Of a stretch of 64,000 bases of DNA, positions 25,671 to 37,221 are shown piece after piece. Position numbers and translations under genes: made by a program. Below the pieces are notes generated by a model that was given only the letters and a program-made list of their open reading frames with translations, was not told where the DNA came from and searched no databases. The stretch covers positions 32,034,988-32,098,987 of the forward strand of contig CM060465.1 in the NCBI GenBank assembly GCA_030544235.1, given 5' to 3'. Positions within the stretch are counted from its first letter, which is position 1. Each line of letters opens with the position of its first letter. The stretch is from Lepturacanthus savala (Eukaryota > Chordata > Actinopteri > Scombriformes > Trichiuridae).

Positions 25671-25682
25671 GACACACACACA
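25636..25682. repeat. (CT)n-(CA)n compound microsatellite
   Basis: About 11 CT units followed by about 10 CA units with one GACA interruption. Confidence 0.9.
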
Positions 25683-27289
25683 TGTCCTACTGACACCAAA
25701 ATCATGACTTCCTCTTTCCTGCTCTATAGCTCTGGGCTGGTTTCCTGTAGAGTGACAGGAGGCCCCCACTCCTCCTCCAACACATGTCCCCTGCTGAGTG
25801 TGTCACAAATTTACAGCAGCTCTTCCTTCCTATTAGAGAGCAACAAGTGTTGTTGTGTTTGAGTGTGTGGGGCTTTCAGGACTAATGATTAAACCTCCTC
25901 CAGCTATAAGATAATACTAGTTTTACTGCTGGTGATGCTCAGTTGACTTCAGTCTCAATAAAGAATTTCCCAGGATAAAACTCTCTCTAAGTATTAATTT
26001 GAGGAACACAACAGTGAAAGTCCTGTATTTACAGAACATGCAGTGAAATAAGGGAAGTGCTGAATTTAAATGTGTGGCTTTCTTTGAACTTTATCTCAGA
26101 AAACTGAGCCACAAAACTTTATTCGTTCATTTTTCAACCGTCTTTTATCTTCAGCTTCAAACAGAATTTAAATAAGAATGAAATACAAGATAAATTAATG
26201 ATGGAAGGAGGTGCAGGTGGAGAGACAACATCCTGAAAACAAGCCGTTGGTGTTATAAACTGCATTAAACTGCATTAAAAAGCTGCAGAAATGAGGATGA
26301 ACCTGTTTGTGCATTGTGTCGTTGGTTTTGGGATCCATCACTCAGAGCAAACTGAAATCACATTAATCATCCCTCTGTGACCCTTTCTGGAGTGTTTGCA
26401 TTGTTTTGTGTTGTTGGGGTTGGAATATTCTAAAAGCATTTTTCTTCAAATGAATGCGTAACTTGTCAGATGAGTGGCTTCACCGGGGCAGGTCATGCAC
26501 TTATGAGTAGCAGCATGAGATGTCAGCGAAATGTTGATGTTGTAGAAAATGTAATGTGGGTTTTTGTTCAGAGTCTTTGCTGCATTCAGGCTTTTTTCGA
26601 CAGGACTTGCTGTATTGAAAGATTCCAGCATTTAATCAAAATAATATAAATCTATGGGACGCCATCACTGGTATTGTTTTTCTCTAGTTAACAGAGCTGT
26701 TATGAATGCTGTTATAGACAGAAAGAACAACTTTTAATCTTAAGATCAGTGCTGTTTTGACTGAACTGAATCAGTGCCAATCACAGTAAAATGCTTAATG
26801 ACGCTGTGCATTGAATAGTGAAATAGCCGTTTATTTGTATGAAACTCTTAACAGATCAGGTGTTTATTTGAGACCAGGCAACATTTTGGGACAAAAGATT
26901 AATTCCTTCCTGACAAAAACCTTGTGATTTTACTCAAATTCTTTTATTAAACCAGTATGACTACAATATAACTTACATTTTTTTTAAAGTCAGATTACAG
27001 TACTGTAGTTAAACGTCTCACAGCTGCTTCTCCAGAGTTTTCTTCTGCATATTTTACAACAGAAAGTTTGAATTTTTTGTCGTACTTTTTGGAGATGGAC
27101 AATTATTCAATATTACCTGAGAGGGTGTTCTTGAATTTCATTTGAATATGATAATCAAGCGATCAGGACTGAGCCACTTGAGGAAAAACAGGTGAAGAAA
27201 AACATGAAGCGTCAGTGGTCATGTCTTCTTCCTTGATTTGGACTTTTTTTTTACAAATTAGACTCAGTGTTTGTTTGGAACTGGGAGTT
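25683..27289. other. Spacer, nothing recognised
   Basis: Unique moderately AT-rich sequence. No convincing coding or repeat signal. Confidence 0.5.
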
Positions 27290-27503
27290 ATTTATCAAAA
27301 TCAATGATTAATCAAGGTCAACGGTAGGTCAATATTAAGAAAAGAGTTCAAAAATCAATTATTTTTCCATAACATCCAAATTGATGATATTGATGATATA
27401 TATTGATGTAGTAACATGTTTTACTGAAAATAGAAATACTTTTAGTGTTGTAGCTGTTGTAATATATGAATAAAGTAACCTGTACTTTCTGTACAGGTTA
27501 AAG
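27290..27503 (+). mobile_element. Dispersed repeat family X, diverged partial copy
   Basis: TTGATGATATATATTGATG, the TGTTTTACTG block and AATATATGAATAAAG followed by ACAGGTTAAAG match other family X copies. Confidence 0.5.
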
Positions 27504-27809
27504 CATTAGAGCTCAGTAGAGCTTGCGAGACTTTGAAAACAGGGATTTATCAAAATTTACACCTGCACCTGTCGCTTAATGGGTTAATTGAAACTCTGCT
27601 ACCTATAATGTGGTAATTTACTGATTAGCTACTAAACTAACTAGAGATAATTATAACTGAGCAGGGTTATAATAACATAATACTATATTGGACACACACG
27701 CCACTAGAAGCTTTATTTCTCTGGTTGTAACAGACGTGTAGTCCAGCATCTGTCAGTCTGTTCCTCTTTATCTGTCTGTCTGTCTGTCTCAGACCTGATT
27801 ACTAGTTGA

Positions 27810-28200
27810 TGGTTAGCCCGCCGTGGAGCCAGCCGGATTCCAACACTCGCTCGACCCTTATTGCTTCCACCTCTCCAGCCGAACCCTCCACACGTGCACG
27901 CGGACGTCTACATACACACTTTTGTTGCCCGCGGCCCTAAATAGCGCCATAAAGCAGAGAGGGGGGTTGGCTCCAGCCGTCCCTGAGGGCCGCTGTTGCC
28001 TCCTGATACAGATTGTTGCCTCACCCCGACTAAGAATGCCTTGTTCAAACGCTGGGCATTTATGGCAGGTGATACCAAGGGGAAAGGTCAGAGGCCGGGT
28101 CAGGGGGAGAGATTGTCTTAGTCAGGAGGAAGTAAAGCGCCGGCGGGTGGGTAAATACTGTAAGATGAATGCGGTGGGTTGTGTACGGACAAATAAACTT
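27810..28200. promoter_or_regulatory. GC-richer unique block (candidate regulatory)
   Basis: It has CpG-containing sequence including CCCGCGGCCCTAAATAGCGC and GCCATAAAGCAGAGAG. A 130-codon frame covers it but has low-complexity composition and no recognised domain. It could be a conserved non-coding element. Confidence 0.3.
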
Positions 28201-28318
28201 GGGTTTGGCCCATAGTTTGTGTTTAAAGACTTTATTTTGGTCAATAGAGTTAGAATTTTTAAGAAAGATAGTTTTTTTTATTCATCTAATACATTCTAGC
28301 TTCATTAGCTTCACTTCA

Positions 28319-28524
28319 ATTCTAGCTGCATTTTCTTGGTGTAATATCTACACAGGTGTATAGAGGCCCATTTCCAGCAACTATCACTCCAGTGTTCTAA
28401 TGGTACGATGTTTGCTCATTACGTTGTATTAATGTAATAATATTTTCTATTCATTTTACAACTCATGGTGGTAAATAGAAGTGTGACTTTTCATGGGTGA
28501 CCCCAGACATTTGAGCAGTAGTGT
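28319..28524. mobile_element. MITE family Z, 5'-truncated copy
   Basis: It begins at TTCTAGCTGC and contains AGAGGCCCATTTCCAGCAAC, then ends GAGCAGTAGTG-TA. The left terminal repeat is absent. Confidence 0.65.
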
Positions 28525-28879
28525 AAATATGAGATTTTGTCTTCTGTCGGCATCTTTCTTCTTTCTACAGTGAGTGTAACAGATAATTACACAGGGCTTC
28601 ATAAACCAGCTGGAATAACATATTTTTTAAACCATTGCAATTAAGCTGTAACCAAACAATTATGGTCTGCAGTTAAATAGAAAAAGCGGTCCACAAGCGG
28701 AGAGGTTTTCTTTTAGGTAAATTCATTAATTGAACAGTTTGTGTAGCGTAATGTAATGAGTGTATACACAGTTGGCTGCAGTTCCAGCCTCTTAGTCATA
28801 AGATGCATCACATGTTTGTTTTTTTTATTTAACACTGCTGAGAGACAGAAATTGAGGGAGTTGAAGAGAGAGAAGTAAA

Positions 28880-29630
28880 CAGTTGTGGATAAAGTGTTCA
28901 GATATTTTATTTGAGTAAAAGTAGAAATACCTTTGTCTAAAATACTCAATAACAAGTGAAAGTCCTGAGTTAAAAATGTTACTTAAGTGAATATACAGAT
29001 GTGTTTATCAACCAAGTATCAAAAGTAAAATCAATTATTATGCAAACTGTGTTATTATAATTATTTCATTGTATTGAGAGAGCACTTTAATGTTATTTCA
29101 TCAATGTGGATTCAATTTGAGACACTTTGAGTAGATTTATAAAAGGCTAATAGTACTGCATCGTAATATTTATCACTTTCCACACAACGTTAATGGCAAA
29201 TTTAAAAAAGAAAAGAGCAACACTTTAATAGAATACAGATAATATAATGTACAAAAGTATAGTATATATTTAAAATATGTACTATACTATATATATATAC
29301 TATATATTTAAAAAAAGAAAAATCTGCATTCATCTTACATGTGGAGTAGAAAGTACAATCAGTATTTACCTCTGAAATGTAGTGGGGTGGATGTGGATAT
29401 ATAAACACTACGCACAATAAAATAGGTATATTGTGAGAAACTCAGTGGATTTCAAACATTTTGGGGGTAATAAATATTATAAATCAATGAAAATTGTGTT
29501 TCTACTCATTCATTATTAGTAATATCAAAGGGAAATTTACCCTATGTCATTAATATTCAGACTAAATAGGAAAAGTAGTGAAATTGTAAATTGTAGTTGA
29601 GTAAATGTACTTTGCAACATTCCACCACTG
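28880..29630. mobile_element. hAT-like element with CAGT(T/G)GTGG ends and near-perfect 8-bp target duplication
   Basis: The left end CAGTTGTGG and the right end CCACCACTG are near-complementary, and the sequence next to each end (GAGTAAAAGTAGAAATACC; GAGTAAATGTACTTTGCAAC) matches a very common fish hAT-like repeat. The flanks GAAGTAAA (28872-28879) and GATGTAAA (29631-29638) agree at 7 of 8 positions. No coding frame is present. Confidence 0.65.
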
Positions 29631-29638
29631 GATGTAAA

Positions 29639-31014
29639 GTGTTAAAACAAGAAGATTTGTGATGATAAAAGACTGAAAATAGATGGAAATTACCTATTAT
29701 TCTGTTTGGGTAAAGGGCATGAATAAAAAAGAAGTGAAACCTTGAGGACAAAAGGGGACACAATACATAAAAGAGAGGAAAAGTGAAACAAACATGAAGA
29801 AGTTGGGAAAGTTTTTGTAAATAACGTGAAAAACCAAAAGCCAAACCTTCTGAAAAACCCCCTTTTTCACCAGAGTTCACAAGAAATGAGGCTGAACACA
29901 GAGATGTGGTGGGAGTTCTTGTAAATCCTGACCTTGGAGTTGGAATTCACCACAAGATGATAATGTACACTCAAACATACTCTACATGTCAGGTAATATC
30001 TCTCAGTCTGTGCACGTGTCGTATAGCTCAGGGAACAGTGGTGCAATTGTTGAGAGCTTGAACTTAATGAATTAAGTTTGCAACGGTTTAGAGGGGCTGA
30101 GTCTCTGTAGAAGCTGAAATCACACACAGATTTACCGGCAAACGTTGCCAGGAATTAATTCAGCTTGCTGCTTATGTCAGTCAAAGTCACATTAAAGTTG
30201 AGTTTGTGCACTGAATATATTTTCCTCCATGTGCCTGAAGGGGATCTGTTGAATAAATCCATTAGATATACTGCATGTAACCTACTTAGAAATGAATCGG
30301 TGTCACAGGCTGCTCACATTATTTTCTGAAAGCAACTGCAGCGGCAAACGCAGGCGACGTTCTCGACCACAGCGGCTGCCAAGTTTTTCAGAATGTCAGA
30401 AGCCGGAGATAATGATCTCCCTTGACTTGTGTGTGACGTGCGCATGCGGCGTGTTTGCAAATGGTGTGTCATATCACCTCTGTGGTGTGGACTGATGTTG
30501 GCTCCATGTTGAGTGAGATGTCGACCGCAACACAAGGGTTTAGTTTAGTTCTCTTCAGACATTTGCTCAGGGGTGTGTAAACAGTGGTGTGTGTGTGTGT
30601 GTGTGAGAGAGAGATCAAGTGTGTGTGTTAAAGATCACCCGGCTCTTTTTCCTTTACTGCCCAGCTGTGTGGATACAACACTGCATCCTGCAGCAGGACT
30701 TTGCATCCGTAAATGTACGATTTGTTTCTGCAAATCAGCACAGTGATTGACTCGGAGCAATAATCCTAATAATCATGAATCACTGAATATCACAGTTAAA
30801 GGGGAAATGCACTTTAGAACAATCAATACTTGCATCTGCGACACAGGTTTACCAATAGAATCTTAATCGCTTTTTCTACATTTTTTGATAAGTTTAAGCC
30901 ATAAAATGTCTGAAAATTTCAAAAGATTGTGATCAGTGTTTCCCAAAACCCAAGATGACACTTCTTGCATCAGCAGTGAACAGTTCCAGATACTGTATGT
31001 TCTATATGAATCTT
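29639..31014. other. Spacer, nothing recognised
   Basis: Contains one short TG run at about 30588-30604. Open frames of up to 86 codons lack supporting features. Confidence 0.5.
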
Positions 31015-31262
31015 AAAATCTGGTCAAATTAGTCCAATATCGAGTAGAATTATCTTATTGCTATGGCAGATAATACATCTTATTTTATTTTTTGGGGGGG
31101 ATTTTATCCAATTTAATTTTTTTTAGGAAAATATTTGCCTTGTTTTTGTAAAACAACACCAAATTGACCCAAATCAGGAAAAAACTAATAAAAGCTAAGT
31201 TATCAACCAGTGGAATGAGATAACTACTCAATATTGGACTATTAGTGTTATATTAAATGCAC
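31015..31262. mobile_element. Palindromic MITE family Y, copy 3
   Basis: GTCCAATATCGAGTAGAATT at the left and ACTCAATATTGGACTATTAG at the right are inverted copies. CAAATTGACCCAAATCAGG matches the inner part of copy 2. Confidence 0.6.
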
Positions 31263-31747
31263 AATATGTATCCCAAACCCGTGTTTCTCCAGCACTTTCT
31301 CTAAAAGCTCCATATGCTTGATAACTTAAGATCCATACATTCAATGACTAAAATCATTCATCTGGGAAGAATACCGACCAAAATGTCAAATCTGTATCAT
31401 AAAAATGTGGCTTAAAACTGGATAAAAAGTCTATTTATGACTTTAAAACATGGACACATGCACAAAGGGGATGTTACACCGTCCCTTGATTAGATTAAGT
31501 AAAACATTTAAGTTTTTGAACAGTTTTGGAAACGTAATGAAAGTATGCAACTCAAGAAAAGTATTTATTAATTAGTTTTTTTTGGAAAAGTTACATATTG
31601 GACCTTGAATAGGGAAATGCAATCACTGTGTGATTAAGTTGCATTAATGCCATTTTTAGGGTTGACTGAGAAGATATATGTGTCCTCTGAAGCAAATCAT
31701 ACATTTCAGCTGACAAATCGTACTCTACTCTATGTGTGTTTTGCGTG

Positions 31748-32060
<313 letters not shown>

Positions 32061-33239
32061 TAGAAAAAACAGCATGGACCCAAGAAGGAGGTATTTTTAT
32101 AGATTTTCGTGAAGTGTGTGTGTATCGGTTTTAAGAGGTGCTCCCCCTCTGGCCAACAGATGTAATAACAAGTGTGTGTAAAATTTCAAAGTGCGCCCCC
32201 TTTGACCCAATTATGTAACTGCAAGAATGACTCAGACCTGAATATCAAATCTAGTTTTGTAAATGGCTTACATTTGAAAAAAATAAAAACATAAATGTTT
32301 ATTAATTTGTTTATTATGTATAAATCATTTATATAGTTTATAAAAACCAAGGCCACAAAATATTACATAAATTATGATGACATATTTTATATTTATAATA
32401 TTTTCAAAATATATGTAATTTACCACATATTTTCAATAATTCACTCAATTCATTCAATAATTTATGATTACATTACTGACACATAATTAAATTTCAGACA
32501 AATTGTGGCTCTGTACTCATGTTCCCAGTAATATTAACAGTTAACATTTTTCACTGGCTCCCTTTGTCAAGTTAGAGGACTTAATACAGCAGGAGATGAT
32601 GTTAAATGATGTCTATTTTGTTTGATGACATAGGTTCAAGTGATTTTAAAACCTTTTTTGGACATTGTGAACCTGTTCGCCTAAAGATATTTAGGCTACC
32701 CATTGCCACAGTGCTTAGAACCTCTTAGCCTGGAATTATTTATTGTTTTGTATTTATTTATGTATACAGTTAGGCTTATTTTATTCTAGTTTAATTCTAT
32801 ATTTTTATTCATAGTTTTGCATGAATGTTGCTTCTATTCAATCCCAAATGCATTTGATGACATTAAAATTTAAATTTTATATTAATCCTAGGAATTCTTT
32901 TAAATTTTGATGCATAACATAATGTCTGTGTGCAAGTCTATATACCAAAAGGAATCCCCAACACTCCCAGTTCCCTTACTGGGTCCTCTCTGCCTCAACT
33001 CCACAAGTCTCTCACAAGTCACCACGAGTGAGCAGAAGGCTAAACAAGTGGATTGAGGGATGGCTTGACCTTAACATGAGCTTATACTAGCCAGCTATTT
33101 TGCAAAACAAACTATGCTTATATGTCTTAAATGAAATTTAGTGTGTCTAAGTGCATTTCACCACAGGCAGGACCAATGCCATTGTACTGTTGTGAAGCAA
33201 CAAGCTACACATCAGAACCGAGGGGGAAAGGCAAGAACA
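32061..33239. other. AT-rich spacer upstream of the LINE
   Basis: About 32270-32470 is extremely AT-rich. The last 80 bp may already be diverged LINE sequence, but I cannot read a frame there. Confidence 0.45.
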
Positions 33240-34960
33240 CAACAATCAGCATGTAAGCTTTCCGATGAGGGAAAATAACACCCTGGACCAAGTCTACAGC
33301 AACGTAAAAGGGTCTTATAAGGCTGTCCCAAGACTACATTTTGGAAGGGCTGGCCACATCTCCATATTCCTGTATCTGACCTACAGACAACTTCTCAAGC
33401 AGGCTCCCACAGTAAGTAAAGCTGTGGAATGAAGAAACTGATCTAGTGCTTCAGGACTGCTTTGGCTGTACAAACTGGGATGTGCTCAGAATGGCAGCTG
33501 TGAGTGAAGACACTGTAGATCTGGCTGAATATGCTTCTGCAGTTACCAGCTACATTAGCACATGTATAGAGTCTGTTACCACAACTAAGCACATCAGAAT
33601 ATACCCCAACCAAAAGCCCTGGATAAACTGTGATGTGAGGGCCAAACTATGTGCACGCTCATCTGCTTTTGTTTCAGGCGCCTCTGGGGACTACAAAAAG
33701 GCCAGATATGACCTGAGTAGTGCCAGCAGAGAGGCCAAGAGACAGTACAGGCAGAAGTTGGAGGGTTATTACTCCACCTCTGACCCTCGATGCATGTGGG
33801 AAGGTCTCCAACACATCACAGATTATCGGCAGAGGAGAAGCACAGTCACATCCAGTCAAGCCACACTGCCAGATTAGCTGAATGAGTTCTGGGCATGGAG
33901 AGCACACGGGACCCACCACTCATGGTGACACCAGCAGATGTACGCAAAGGTTCTGAGCAGAACATCACAGAACGCAGCCGGCCCAGATAACATCCCAGGC
34001 CATGCACTCAGGGTTTGTTCATCAGAGCTAGCTTATGTGTTCTTCAACTTGTCCCTTGAACAAGCCTCTGTCCCCACCTGCTTCAAGTCCACCATCATAG
34101 TGCCTTTCCCCAAGCGAAGCACTGAGAGCTGCTTAAATAACTATCGCTCCATAGCACTCACTCCAATCACAATGAAGTGCTTTGAGAGGATAGTCATGAC
34201 CCACATCAAAAAGACCATTCCAGACACCGTGGACCCCCTACAGTTTGCATATCGTCAGAACCGGTCCACTGACGATGCAGTCAACACCGCCATCCACACA
34301 TATGTAAGAATGCTCTTCATCGACTATAGCTCAGTATTCAACACAGTCATCCCTCACAAACTGACAGATAAACTCCTCACACTTGGTCTGACACCCTCCC
34401 TCTGCAACTGGGCGCTGAACTTTCTCACAGGCAGACCCCAGTCAGTCAGAGGCCACAACTGCACATCCAGTATCACATCCAGAACTGTAAGCACAGGGAC
34501 ACCCCAGGGCTGTGTGCTGAGCCCCCTGCTCTACACACTCTTCACCTATGACTGTGTCGCCTCCCAGAACAACACCAGCAGCAGTTTGTGGATAACACCA
34601 CAGTCATCGGGCTGATCACCGGTGGGATCAAGACATATACAGGAGGGAGGTGGCAGTGACAATCTCCACCTCAACACAGACAAGACCAAAGAGCTGGTCA
34701 TCGGCCTAAGGAGACGGAAGGAGTTGCATTCACCACTATTCATTAATGAGACGGGTGGAGAGGGTGAAAACCTTCAAATTCTTCGGCACTTACATCATCG
34801 AGGATCTCACCTGGTCTCACAACACCCAACAGATCATTAAAAAGTCCCAACAGAGACTGTACTTCTGAAGAGACTGAGGAAATTTGGCATGGCGGTCAAG
34901 ATTCTCAGTAACTTCTACAGATGTATGTGCAATCAATGTTACAGTCCACAAGTGTCTGGT
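33240..34960 (+). mobile_element. Decayed L2/Rex1-like LINE (ORF2 fragment with reverse transcriptase)
   Basis: The region keeps recognisable LINE ORF2 protein in several broken frames. About 33280-33420 encodes the endonuclease end (NTLDQVYSNVKG, GHISIF). 33446-33877 encodes the linker (NQKPWINCDVRAK). 33938-34615 is the reverse transcriptase with NYRSIALT, QFAYRQNRSTDDA, motif A FIDYSSVFNT and motif B GTPQGCVLSPLLY. Motif C follows in a different frame at about 34585-34605 and reads FVDNTTVIG, so the second catalytic aspartate is Asn. LNTDKTKELVIGLRRR follows. Frameshifts and the changed catalytic residue show a dead copy. The clade is inferred from remembered family patterns. Confidence 0.85.
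33938..34615 (+). pseudogene. LINE reverse transcriptase fragment (motifs A and B)
   Basis: This 225-codon frame is the longest intact part of the LINE. It carries FIDYSSVFNT (catalytic Asp codon at 34322-34324) and TPQGCVLSPLLY. The frame ends before motif C, and a segment between QNRSTDDAVNTAIHTY and motif A appears shortened. It is not expected to be functional. Confidence 0.8.
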
Positions 34961-35150
34961 GATTTTCCAACCAGAAAGCCTGGATGATGAGTGAGGTCCA
35001 GAAGCTCCCCAAAAGCCACACCACCACCTTAACCAGAACAGTACTGCATCTACTGAAGGTGCATTGGCTGAGGAGCTGAACTGCTTCTCTGACAGGTTTG
35101 AAGCCAACATGAGAACTACCACAACCCTTGTGTCTCCACTCGACACTCAA
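34961..35150 (+). mobile_element. Second LINE fragment joined head-to-tail to the first
   Basis: NQKAWMMSEVQKL at about 34968 repeats the linker already seen near 33610 (NQKPWINCDVRAK). It is followed by ALAEELNCFSDRFEANM, which normally precedes the reverse transcriptase domain. Its order relative to the upstream copy shows that this is a separate LINE piece rather than the continuation of the first. Confidence 0.6.
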
Positions 35151-35572
35151 AGGTTGGCAACAGGAGCAGGGTCCACACAACAATGTAGGGAGGAAAAGAT
35201 ATTTATTAAAATAAACATCCCAACAAAACCTGAACTGTGTGTGATATAACCAAATAAACAAAATACAAGAACAAACTGAAGTGACCATGTGGCAACGCAA
35301 GATCTTAAAATGGCCACTCTATTTATATCGACCAACCCAGTCTGTTTAAGGTGCAGCCAAACAACTGATGGCCTACAGAGCATTAATGCTTACTGTAGCC
35401 TACTTTAATATCTGTGTGTGAATGGGAACGCAGCATCTTTATGTGTTGGATGTATGCATATATGCTGATGTTTCTACTGCAGGAGACTTTCTATCACCAA
35501 CAACAATGCCAGTATAAAGTTGTCCAAACTGTGGTCCTCATCTGTCTGACCATTTATCCAGAGACTGTACAG
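35151..35572. other. Spacer between LINE fragments and tandem array
   Basis: I see no gene or known repeat here. Short open frames on both strands look random. Confidence 0.4.
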
Positions 35573-35879
35573 TAGACTGTCTTCCCCCAACATGATGAGT
35601 GTGAAACACACAGCGGTCCTAACAAGGACTATCTAAAAAAGACTGTAGACTATCTTCCCCCAACATGATGAGTGTGAAACACACAGCGGTCCTAACAAGG
35701 ACTATCTAAAAAAGTCCCCTCCCCCACCCGCTCCGATCATGTGTCTATGTAGTTGTTTCAGGGAAGTAAGTAAGTTACAAATCCAGTTACAGTTACAAAT
35801 TTACAAATCAAGATATTTCTATTTAATATCTTGCCATGGTATTTAGGGTGTTTTATTATTTATATATTTCTCTAGTGTG

Positions 35880-36000
35880 TGTTTGTCTGTAGTTTTATAT
35901 CAATCTGTATGTGACATGTTGGAAATTCAATTTCCCTGAGGAACCCCCCAAAGGATCAATAAAGTTCTATTTTATCTAATCTAATCTAATCTAATCTAGG
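35880..36000 (+). mobile_element. L2-type LINE 3' tail with (ATCTA)n end, copy 1
   Basis: CAATTTCCCTGAGGAACC, then GGATCAATAAAGTTCTATTT, then tandem TCTAA units is a typical fish L2-like 3' terminus. The same tail recurs in the next tandem unit. Confidence 0.7.
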
Positions 36001-36254
36001 ATACCGTTTATCCAGAGACTGTACAGTAGACTGCCTTCCCCCCAACATGATGAGTGTGAAACACACAGCGGTCCTAACAAGGACTATCTAAAAAAGACTA
36101 TCTCCCCTCCTCCACCTGCTCCGATCATGTGTCTATGTAGTTGTTTCAGGTAAATAAAAATATATTATTTTTCTGGATAAGTAAGTTACAAATCAAGATA
36201 TTTCTATTTAATATCTTGCCATGGTATTTAGGGTATTTTATTATTTATATATTT

Positions 36255-36384
36255 CTCTAGTGTGTGTTTGTCTATAGTTTTATATCAGTTGTATGTGACG
36301 TGTTGGAACTTCAATTTCCCTGAGGAACCTCCCAAAGGATCAATAAAGTCCTATTTTATCTAATCTAATCTAATCTAATCTAGG
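36255..36384 (+). mobile_element. L2-type LINE 3' tail with (ATCTA)n end, copy 2
   Basis: This tail is nearly identical to 35880-36000 and sits at the same place within the tandem unit, so it was copied with the unit rather than inserted separately. Confidence 0.7.
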
Positions 36385-36599
36385 ATACCATTTATCCAGA
36401 GTAGGCTGGCACAGTAAGATGTCTTCCCCCACTTGAACGTGAAACACACAGTGGTCCTAACAAGGACTATCTAAAAATAAATTAAAAAACATATCTCCCC
36501 TCCTCCACCTGCTCCGATCACGTGTCTATGTAGTTGTTTCAGGTAAAAAACATAATTATTTTTTTTGGATACCATCTTATATATTGATTTGTAAATATT

Positions 36600-36720
36600 T
36601 TTGTCTCTTTTGTACTATTCATTACTTTATGCGGAGTTACTCAGGTGTGCGCTCTGTCGTAAAACCAGCGCTCCTTTTTAGTTTCTACACGTGTTCCGTC
36701 GGGACTGATCAGACCAGGAG
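36600..36720 (+). promoter_or_regulatory. Probable 5' UTR / promoter-proximal region of the recombinase-like gene
   Basis: This short stretch between the tandem array and the proposed start codon is less AT-rich than its surroundings and has several CpGs. I see no convincing TATA box at a useful distance. The assignment rests on position only. Confidence 0.25.
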
Positions 36721-36780
36721 ATGTGTGCAGCATATACACAACGTGGTACTCGATTAACTGATGAATTTCAGATGGATATG
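36721..36780 (+). CDS. Exon 1 of the recombinase-like gene (proposed start)
   Basis: The ATG at 36721 opens a 20-codon frame that ends directly at a consensus donor (GTAAGT at 36781), phase 0, and joins in frame to exon 2. I chose this start because it is the only upstream ATG followed by an open frame and a strong donor. The peptide (MCAAYTQRG...) has no recognisable domain. Intron 1 (36781-37755) contains a TG/TA microsatellite and a palindromic MITE. Confidence 0.5.
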
Positions 36781-37141
36781 GTAAGTTCTACGTTATTATT
36801 GCTCCCTGTATAATTATTATGTTGTTCATTTTATATTTACATTTGTTTTCACACGTTAAAGCAACGTAAAAACAGCTAACTGCATCAATGTGCTCGAACT
36901 TCACCACGCTGGGCAGCTAATGGCTAATGTTAGCTAACAGCTATGGCTAATTAGCAGCGTGTGGGTTAATAGGGAAAAAAACTTCTAATATAAATTAAAA
37001 CTAAAGTCTTTCTGTAACAGTGAGTTGTTTTGTTGTTAAAACACATTATGATGAAGCAGCTTTGTTTCTGTCGTAATAAAATAGGAACAAATAGGATGCA
37101 TGATGATGACTTCATCCTCCGTTTTGCTTTATATGTATGTA

Positions 37142-37221
<80 letters not shown>

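Larger units (their letters stand above)
35573..36560 (+). repeat. Tandem array (about 73-bp and about 380-bp periods) carrying LINE 3' tails
   Basis: The phrase CTTCCCCCAACATGATGAGT begins at 35581, 35654 and (variant) about 36034, and again in diverged form at 36422. Spacings are 73, about 380 and about 388 bp. Each large unit has CTCCGATCATGTGTCTATGT followed by a TTTCAGG. The first two units also contain an L2-type LINE 3' end finishing in repeated ATCTA (about 35985-36000 and 36357-36383). The third unit breaks off before the LINE tail. The array ends about 160 bp upstream of the gene start. Confidence 0.85.

Noticed and set aside
27823..28215. 130-codon plus-strand frame
   Set aside because: No recognisable domain, no splice sites that extend it, and composition reflects the local GC content.
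35981..36000. (ATCTA)n considered as an independent microsatellite or telomere-like repeat
   Set aside because: It is the terminal tandem unit of the LINE 3' end, repeated at the same place in the second tandem unit.
37142..37219. CVCVCVYIYIYI peptide frame
   Set aside because: It is the translation of the TG/TA microsatellite in intron 1.
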